6,692 nucleotides of DNA from Gemmatimonadaceae bacterium (GTDB lineage Bacteria; Gemmatimonadota; Gemmatimonadetes; Gemmatimonadales; Gemmatimonadaceae), in the NCBI GenBank assembly GCA_013361745.1, contig JABFXM010000351.1, positions 1-6,692 of the forward strand. Reading direction: 5' to 3'. Each line of letters begins with the position of its first letter. Positions within the stretch are counted from its first letter, which is position 1. Of this stretch, positions 1 to 5,388 are shown one piece after another. The notes under the pieces were generated by a model, which worked only from the letters and a program-made list of their open reading frames with translations, ran no database searches and was not told where the DNA came from. A program made the position numbers and the translations under genes.

Positions 1-2248
1 GGGCGATCGTCGCGCCGCGCGCGGCGATGCGATCGGCGACCACGAGCGAGGTCGTGTAGTCCGCCGGGCTCTGGCCGCCGACGCGCGGAAGGCCGAGCTG
101 CAGCACGGGCTCGCCGTCGGCCGCCGAGGTGACGACGCGGTACACGCCCTCGCGATAGCCGTCGCCGATGCGCGAGAAGGCGAGCGAGCGCACGTCCTCG
201 CGCGCGGTGAAGAGCCGCAGCGCGGTCGTCGGCGACACCATCGCCGCGCGCCAGAACAGATGACCGTAGAAGTTCCACGCGCCCGGCCGCTCGCGCACTC
301 GCTCGGGGAAAGTCGTCGCCGAGTCGCCGCGGACGACCGTGATCGCGTACTCGAAGGGTCCGATGCCGATGGAGTCGGCGGCGATCGACGCGCGATAGTC
401 GTAGTCGCTCGCGCGGCGCATCGGGAAGCGCCGGAACCAGTTCTGGTCGCCGCGCCGGATCGACAGCACGACGCTGTCCGCCGCGATGGTGTCGACGACG
501 CGCGCCGCGATCTCGATGCTTCCGCCGGAGACGAACTCCGAGGGCGCCGACGGGATCACGGTCAGCGGCACGGTGTCGCGCGGCGGTGCGTGATACGCGT
601 CCATCCGCAGCCGGCCGATCGTGGCGGGAAGCGCGGCGCTCGCGGCGGCACCGTCCCGCGACAGGATGTAGACGCCGGGCCACACGGTGATCGCCCCATC
701 CGTCGCGCGCCCGGCCTCACGTGCTTGTCCCGGCGCGATCCGGCGCGCCGCGAACGTCGCGCCGAGATCGGGGAGCGCGATGCGCATCTCGTGCGCGCGC
801 GCGATCGCCCGCGTCACGATCTTCTCCGGCGCCATCAGCTCGAAGGGATCGCGCACCGGCACCGCGTCGGGATACACCTCGAGGCGCCACACGCCGGCGC
901 GCACGCGGTCGAGGAAGTACGTCCCTTCCCCGTCGTAGCGCACCAGCGGCGACGACTGGTAGCCGGCGACGCGCGTCAGACGCTCGGGACGCGGCGCGGG
1001 CACCGTCGTCGCCCCGGCGTTCAGGTACGCGTCCTCCGCCGCGAGCACGCTCGAGTTCTCGACGTCGCTGACGCGGAAGTCGCCGAAGCGCGTGTTCGCG
1101 GGATACCCGCCGTACGACTTGCCACGCGGCAGCCGGCGCATCGCCTCGGCGGCGATCACCGCGCTCATCGCCTTGCGCGGCGTGTAGACCAGGTTGAGGT
1201 AATGCGTCTGCCAGCCGAGGTTGCGCGACGCGGTGCCGAGCATGTCGTAGGCGAACATCGCGGCGAACTGCGCGCCCACCGCGCGCATCGTGCGCGCCAT
1301 CGCCGGATACATGTAGCCGGTGCGCGTGTCCGGCGCGTCGAACTCGTAGACGATGCGCGGCAGCGTCGCGATGCGCGGGTCGCGCATCGGCGGATAGTCG
1401 TCCACCGTGCGCAGCCAGCTCCCGCGCAGCTCGTGTCCGGAGTTGAGCCCCGTCGGATACCAGCCGAAGGTGACGCCCTGCACCACCGAGCGGCGGATCG
1501 ACTCGGCGATCGCGAAGTCCTGGCTGACGTTGTGGAAGGTAACCGCCTTCGAGCGCGTCGAGCGCACCGCGGCGACGAGCGAGTCGATGTAGGCGACGGA
1601 GCCGGCGACGTCGGCGCTGTGGTGCGCCGGCTCGTTGATCGGCTCGATGAAGAGGATCGACGGCTCGTCCTCCCAGGCGACGCCGGTGTACGGGTTCACG
1701 TGGTGGAGGATCTGCCGGATGTAGTTCGTCTGCGCGGCGATCGCGGCGCGGTTGGTGCCGAGCTCGGACTTGCGATAGAAGTTGGCGAAGCCCGGTGGCG
1801 TCGTGTCGCCGAGCGCGTCGGGCCAGGTGCTCTGATACGTCGTGATCGGCGACAGCAGAATCCAGATCCCGCGCTCGCGCGCCCGCGCGATCACGTAGTC
1901 GGCGAGGTCGAGGTGGTCGTTCGCGATCAGGTTGCCCGCGTGATCGCTGTTCTCCCAGTCGCCCCAGAAAGAGACGCGCAGCGCGTCCCACCCCATGCGC
2001 GCGAACTGCGCCATGTCCTCGTCCACGAGCCTGTGCCGGTCGAGGCCGAGGTAGCCCGGCGCGCGATAGTCGGATGCCGACGGCAGCGTGTAGTTCGCGC
2101 CGAAGAGCGCGACCTCCGCGTTCGTGTCGCGCCAGCGGATCGCGCCGGCTGCGTCGACGTAGACGGTGCGGGCGCGAGGAGCGGGGCCGGGTTGCGCGGA
2201 GAGCGGGCTTGCGGCGAGGAAGAGTGCGAAGAGCAGCGCGCGCCGCAT
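1..2248 (-). CDS. Secreted clan-A (GH5-like) glycoside hydrolase, C-terminus beyond window
   Basis: This is a continuous frame of 749 codons from ATG at 2248 with no stop before the left edge, so the 3' end is missing. Residues 1-18 form a type I signal peptide (MRRALLFALFLAASPLSA, then Q), so export is expected. Residues about 45-385 read as a (beta/alpha)8 barrel of the cellulase/GH5 type: LRVSFWG at 90-96 supplies the conserved Arg91 after strand 2; EPINEP places Asn205-Glu206 (acid/base) after strand 4; IVYEFD places Glu302 (nucleophile) after strand 7. The 96-residue Glu-Glu spacing is normal for clan GH-A. The strand-6 motif, usually His-x-Tyr, reads Gly262-Trp-Tyr264, so this is a divergent member. 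Residues about 390-550 are beta-rich, 558-650 look Ig/FN3-like, and 658 onward may be a carbohydrate- or galactose-binding-like fold; these accessory calls are tentative. The substrate cannot be inferred. The start overlaps the kinase stop by one base, with only a weak AGGG at 2255-2252 in front, implying coupled translation. Confidence 0.85.
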   Translation of the reverse strand, partial: MRRALLFALFLAASPLSAQPGPAPRARTVYVDAAGAIRWRDTNAEVALFGANYTLPSASDYRAPGYLGLDRHRLVDEDMAQFARMGWDALRVSFWGDWENSDHAGNLIANDHLDLADYVIARARERGIWILLSPITTYQSTWPDALGDTTPPGFANFYRKSELGTNRAAIAAQTNYIRQILHHVNPYTGVAWEDEPSILFIEPINEPAHHSADVAGSVAYIDSLVAAVRSTRSKAVTFHNVSQDFAIAESIRRSVVQGVTFGWYPTGLNSGHELRGSWLRTVDDYPPMRDPRIATLPRIVYEFDAPDTRTGYMYPAMARTMRAVGAQFAAMFAYDMLGTASRNLGWQTHYLNLVYTPRKAMSAVIAAEAMRRLPRGKSYGGYPANTRFGDFRVSDVENSSVLAAEDAYLNAGATTVPAPRPERLTRVAGYQSSPLVRYDGEGTYFLDRVRAGVWRLEVYPDAVPVRDPFELMAPEKIVTRAIARAHEMRIALPDLGATFAARRIAPGQAREAGRATDGAITVWPGVYILSRDGAAASAALPATIGRLRMDAYHAPPRDTVPLTVIPSAPSEFVSGGSIEIAARVVDTIAADSVVLSIRRGDQNWFRRFPMRRASDYDYRASIAADSIGIGPFEYAITVVRGDSATTFPERVRERPGAWNFYGHLFWRAAMVSPTTALRLFTAREDVRSLAFSRIGDGYREGVYRVVTSAADGEPVLQLGLPRVGGQSPADYTTSLVVADRIAARGATIA

Positions 2249-2250
2249 CA
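2246..2250 (-). other. TGATG stop/start overlap coupling kinase to hydrolase
   Basis: On the minus strand the kinase TGA (2250-2248) and the hydrolase ATG (2248-2246) share the base A at 2248. There is no intergenic space and no strong Shine-Dalgarno site, only AGGG three bases before the TGA-shared start, so reinitiation by terminating ribosomes is the likely route of translation. It shows the two genes are one operon. Confidence 0.85.
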
Positions 2251-5088
2251 GCCCTGGGGCGCGGCGGACTCGCGATACGCGCGCACCGCCGCGGCTCGCG
2301 CGTGCATGATGAGCCGCGTCACGACGCCGACCGCCAGCGTCAGGTCGTCCGCGTCGGCGTTCTGCATCCGCTGCAGCCGGGTCGCGAGCACTTCGGCGAA
2401 GATCTCGTACTCGCGCGCCAGCTGGGCCGCCGTGAAGCCGAGGTGTCGCCGCTGGACGCCGTGACGCTCGGCGATCGCGCGCTGGATGTCGCTCCCGTGC
2501 ATGAGCAGCTCGCTCTCGAGCCCGCCCGTCTGGTCGACGATTACCAGCGACTGCGCCACGTCGGCGAGGAAGGCGAGGGTGTGGTCCTCGATCTGCGCGG
2601 AGCTGAGCTGGCGCGTCAGCGTGAACAGCGGGTCGGCGCGGAGGCGCGCCTCCCACGCCTCGGCGATCGAGTCGAGCGAGGTGCGGAGCTCGGTGCCTAA
2701 CGGCGCGAGGCCGTGCGGCAGGTGAGCCGCCTGCGCGGTACGGCCGTTCCGCTGGCCCGCGTCGGGGCCTTCGTCGGCGGCGCCGGGCGCGCGCAGCCAG
2801 AGGGTGAAGGTCGAACCCTTCCCCGGCTCGCTCTCGAGGGTGATGTCCCCGCCCATCAGCCGCGCGAGCCGGCGACTGATCGCGAGGCCGAGGCCGGTGC
2901 CGCCGCGCGTGCGCGTACGTCCCGACTCGGCCTGGACGAACGGATCGAACACGACTCCCTGCAATGTGGGAGAGATCCCGATCCCCGTGTCGCTCACAGC
3001 GATGAAGGTCCACGGACCGCGGCCCCCGACGCGTGCGCCCGGCGCCGCCGTCTCGGCCACTCCGGCACGCACGGTGATCCGCCCCGGCGGGTCGGTGAAC
3101 TTCACCGCGTTCGACAGCAGGTTGACGAGAATCTGTCGCACGCGATCCGGATCGCCGATGTACCTCGAGCCGCCTGCATCGTCCTCGTGCACGAGCTCGA
3201 GCGACCGCGCCTCGGCCTGCGGCTCGGCGATGACCATCGCGGCGTGGATCGCCTCGGCCGCCGGCGTGACCTCGTCCTCGAGGCTGAACTGCCCGGAGTC
3301 GATCTTCGAGAGATCGAGCACGTCGTTGATGAGCCCGAGCAGGTGCTGGCTGCTCGCGCGCAGCCGGGTGAGGTAGTCGCGCTGCTGGTCGGTGACGGGG
3401 CCGGCGATCTCGAGCTCGATGAGCTGGACGTAGCCGGCGACCGCGTTGAGCGGAGTGCGCAGCTCGTGGCTCATCGTCGCGAGGAAGTCGCTCTTGGCGC
3501 GGCTCGCCTCCTCGGCGCGCGCCGCTTCCATCTCGGCGGCGGCACGCGCGGCGCGCTCCGCCTCGTACAGCTCCGCGTTCTCGAGCGCCGCCGACACGCG
3601 CGTCGCGACCTCCTCGGCCATCGCAAGATCCGCGGGTCCGTACCGGCGGCCGCTCTCGGCGCTCGCGAAGGTGAGCACCCCGACGAGTCGGCCGCGCGCG
3701 CGCAGCGGGACCTGCATCGACGAGCGGAAGCCGAGCTCGCGCAGCTGCCGCAGGTGTTCCGGATCGTGCGCGACGCTCTCGAACACCTCGGGCGGGATCT
3801 CCGGGACCAGCTCGGGCTGTCCGGTGCGCGCGATCAGCATCGACCCGAACTGGTTCTCGGCGCGGATCGGATACTGCGTGAGCGAGTCCCAGGCGAGTCG
3901 TACCTTCGCCTCGTCGCGGTGATGGATCGCGGCCGGGCGCGGGATGCCCTCGGCATCGAGCATCTCGACGAACGACCAGTCGGCGAGCTCGGGGACCGCG
4001 AGGCGCGCGACCGCGTCGAGCGTCGAGCGCACGTCGAGCGAGCTGGCGAGCACGGTGCTCGCGCGGGCGAGGAAAGCGACGCGGCGCGCCGCGCGCTCCG
4101 CCTGCGCCTGCGCGACACGCTCCGACTCCTGGAGTCGCGTGCGCTCGAGCGCCTGCACCGCCTGGCGGGCGATCGCCAACATGAGGGCGCGGTCATCGTC
4201 GTCGAAGACGCGCGGCGCGTCGTACGTCCAGAGCAGCGCCCCGTGCGCGACTCCTTCGAGGATCAACGGTACCGCCGCCCATGCCCGGCTCTCGCTCGCC
4301 TTGGGCGTGTAGCCGCCGAGGTAGCGTGCGCCCCACTCCTCCGGAGAGGCGACGAACACCGGCTCCCGGGTTCGCGCCGCCTCGGCGATGGGGATCGCCG
4401 CGTCGAGCGGCCAGCGACGCCCCACCGACATGCACGCCTCTTCCGGGTAGCCGTGCGAGTCGAGGAGCTCGAGCTGGTTTCGGTCAGCGGTCAGGAGCGC
4501 GACCACTCCCGCGTAGGCCCCGAGCGACGCGATTCCCTCGCGCATCACGATGCGGGCGACGGCGGCGCGCGTCGTCACTCCCGAGAGCGCGGCGGTGAGC
4601 GACTGCAGCCGCTCGATGTGCGCGGCGGCGCGCTCGGCACGTACCCGCGCCGCTTCCGCCCGCGCGACGAGGTTCCGCTGCTCGCCGATGTCGCGGGCGA
4701 TCTTCGCCGCGCCGACGATCGCGCCGCTCGCATCGCGGATCGGCGAGACGGCGAGCGAGACCTCGACCCGCGTGCCGTCCTTCCGGACGCGAATCGTCTC
4801 GAAATGCTCCACCCGTTCGCCCCGCGACAATCGCGCGACGATCTCACGCTCCTCGGCGTGCCGCTCGGGTGGAATGAGGGTGAGCACGTTGCGCCCGATG
4901 ATCTCCTCGGGCCGGTAGCCGAAGAGCCGCGCAGCGCCCTCGTTCCAGCTCACGATGGTGCCGTCGAGCCGCTTCCCGACGATGGCGTCGTCGGACGAGC
5001 TGACGATCGCGGCGAGCCACCCCTTGGCGTCGAAGACGAGGGGATTCGAGTCGGCGATGGATTCGTCCTGGGGGGCCGATGGAGCCAC
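2248..5088 (-). CDS. Cytoplasmic PAS-GAF-GAF sensor histidine kinase with C-terminal RsbRD_N-like domain
   Basis: This 946-residue protein is a two-component sensor that would autophosphorylate on His and pass phosphate to an unidentified response regulator. In order it has: a PAS domain (about 22-137, with DGTIVSWNEGAARLFGY); GAF 1 (about 160-316); GAF 2 (about 336-508); and a coiled linker rich in Ala/Glu/Arg (508-530). HisKA (528-597) carries the phospho-acceptor His541 in SHELRTPLN. HATPase_c (about 640-766) has the N box (Asn656, Asn660), G1 (DTGIGI, 700-705), F box (FDPF, 714-717) and G2 (GTGLGL, 730-735), so all catalytic motifs are intact. No membrane segment, signal peptide or receiver domain is seen, so it should be soluble. 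Residues about 797-943 form an extra all-helical domain with an HGxxRxxxGF...REYEIF pattern, resembling the RsbRD N-terminal domain. The start codon is GTG at 5088; no other start precedes the PAS domain and no clear Shine-Dalgarno site is visible. The gene is first in the operon with the secreted hydrolase. Confidence 0.93.
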   Translation of the reverse strand: MAPSAPQDESIADSNPLVFDAKGWLAAIVSSSDDAIVGKRLDGTIVSWNEGAARLFGYRPEEIIGRNVLTLIPPERHAEEREIVARLSRGERVEHFETIRVRKDGTRVEVSLAVSPIRDASGAIVGAAKIARDIGEQRNLVARAEAARVRAERAAAHIERLQSLTAALSGVTTRAAVARIVMREGIASLGAYAGVVALLTADRNQLELLDSHGYPEEACMSVGRRWPLDAAIPIAEAARTREPVFVASPEEWGARYLGGYTPKASESRAWAAVPLILEGVAHGALLWTYDAPRVFDDDDRALMLAIARQAVQALERTRLQESERVAQAQAERAARRVAFLARASTVLASSLDVRSTLDAVARLAVPELADWSFVEMLDAEGIPRPAAIHHRDEAKVRLAWDSLTQYPIRAENQFGSMLIARTGQPELVPEIPPEVFESVAHDPEHLRQLRELGFRSSMQVPLRARGRLVGVLTFASAESGRRYGPADLAMAEEVATRVSAALENAELYEAERAARAAAEMEAARAEEASRAKSDFLATMSHELRTPLNAVAGYVQLIELEIAGPVTDQQRDYLTRLRASSQHLLGLINDVLDLSKIDSGQFSLEDEVTPAAEAIHAAMVIAEPQAEARSLELVHEDDAGGSRYIGDPDRVRQILVNLLSNAVKFTDPPGRITVRAGVAETAAPGARVGGRGPWTFIAVSDTGIGISPTLQGVVFDPFVQAESGRTRTRGGTGLGLAISRRLARLMGGDITLESEPGKGSTFTLWLRAPGAADEGPDAGQRNGRTAQAAHLPHGLAPLGTELRTSLDSIAEAWEARLRADPLFTLTRQLSSAQIEDHTLAFLADVAQSLVIVDQTGGLESELLMHGSDIQRAIAERHGVQRRHLGFTAAQLAREYEIFAEVLATRLQRMQNADADDLTLAVGVVTRLIMHARAAAVRAYRESAAPQG

Positions 5089-5118
5089 GGCGAATCGGCG
5101 CGTGAGGGAAAGGGCGTG

Positions 5119-5141
5119 GGTCGCACCGCACTGGTGCGACC
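5119..5141. repeat. Perfect 9-bp inverted repeat, 5-base loop, in kinase leader
   Basis: GGTCGCACC (5119-5127), loop GCACT, GGTGCGACC (5133-5141). It ends 30 bases before the kinase GTG and would lie inside the 5' untranslated leader if the promoter at 5190-5218 is used. It could be an RNA hairpin affecting translation or an operator. No U-tract follows, so it is not a canonical terminator. Confidence 0.6.
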
Positions 5142-5189
5142 GGCAGCCGGCGCGCGCTGGGGGGGAGAACGCGAGCGGCGCGTGGTCGG

Positions 5190-5218
5190 ATTGTATCGCG
5201 GAAGCTGATCGAGTGCAA
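5190..5218 (-). promoter_or_regulatory. Sigma-70-type promoter for the kinase-hydrolase operon
   Basis: Read on the minus strand, a -35 element TTGCAC (5218-5213) and a -10 element TACAAT (5195-5190, five of six consensus bases) are separated by exactly 17 bases. It sits in one of the few A/T-containing spots of a very G+C-rich intergenic region. Transcription would begin near 5183, giving a leader of roughly 95 bases before the GTG at 5088. The -35 matches consensus at only the first three positions. The strand, spacing and -10 are good evidence, but sigma preference in this organism is unknown. Confidence 0.55.
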
Positions 5219-5219
5219 T
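5191..5219 (+). promoter_or_regulatory. Weak plus-strand promoter-like pair overlapping the kinase promoter
   Basis: On the plus strand TTGTAT (5191-5196) and TGCAAT (5214-5219) are 17 bases apart and fall on the same DNA as the minus-strand promoter, because ATTGTA...TGCAAT is a near-inverted repeat. Used as -35/-10 it would drive the antiporter with a leader of about 160 bases. Matches to consensus are modest (3/6 and 4/6), so this is a candidate only. Confidence 0.22.
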
Positions 5220-5249
5220 GTGCCGCGAGTCACCTCACCGACGGAGCCA

Positions 5250-5261
5250 CCGGTCGACCGG
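5250..5261. repeat. 12-bp perfect palindrome CCGGTCGACCGG
   Basis: This is a fully self-complementary 12-mer with no spacer, in the intergenic region between the divergent genes and upstream of both start codons. It could be a site for a dimeric regulator. At this base composition a palindrome of this length in 300 bases is not rare, so it is weak evidence by itself. Confidence 0.3.
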
Positions 5262-5333
5262 CCGAGGGTCTGAGCTTCGGTGATGGCGGCAGTCGACAGG
5301 GTTGGCGCGCTCCGTGCTCGTCCGACCGCCTAA

Positions 5334-5354
5334 CGGCCAGCCGCCGGCTGGCCG
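5334..5354. repeat. Perfect 9-bp inverted repeat, 3-base loop, before the antiporter
   Basis: CGGCCAGCC (5334-5342), loop GCC, GGCTGGCCG (5346-5354). It ends 34 bases before the antiporter ATG, so it is either a leader hairpin or an operator for that gene. There is no following T-run, and it lies upstream of both flanking genes, so a terminator role is unlikely. Its arms are unrelated in sequence to the hairpin at 5119-5141. Confidence 0.55.
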
Positions 5355-5388
5355 GGAACATTTCGCCGGCCCGGCACGGTAGACTCGC

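Larger units (their letters stand above)
5089..5388. other. 300-base divergent intergenic region, no gene
   Basis: It separates the divergent kinase and antiporter starts. I find no convincing coding frame, tRNA or insertion sequence in it. It contains the promoter candidates, two 9-bp hairpins and the 12-bp palindrome listed separately; the rest is featureless G+C-rich sequence. Any regulator controlling both transcription units would be expected to bind here. Confidence 0.7.

Noticed and set aside
717..1991. Minus-strand open frame overlapping the hydrolase in another frame
   Set aside because: Arg-rich translation without domains; the overlapping frame running down from 2248 carries the GH-A catalytic motifs and the export signal.
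260..2464. Long plus-strand open frame opposite the hydrolase and kinase end
   Set aside because: Its product is Arg/Ala/Asp/His-rich with no recognisable domain, while the opposite strand encodes a signal peptide and GH-A motifs. It is a shadow of high G+C codon use.
2713..5208. Long plus-strand open frame opposite the kinase gene
   Set aside because: Low-complexity, Arg-rich product, fully antisense to a kinase with all its motifs. It is a compositional shadow.
5119..5354. Hairpins read as intrinsic terminators
   Set aside because: Neither is followed by a T-run on either strand, and both lie upstream of two divergent genes where no transcript should end.
5355..5388. GGAAC (5355-5359) upstream of the antiporter as an extracytoplasmic-function sigma -35 element, with TAGACT (5380-5385) as -10
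   Set aside because: The TAGACT hexamer lies only three bases from the ATG, too close for an ordinary or leaderless start, and no matching ECF -10 is evident at the right spacing.
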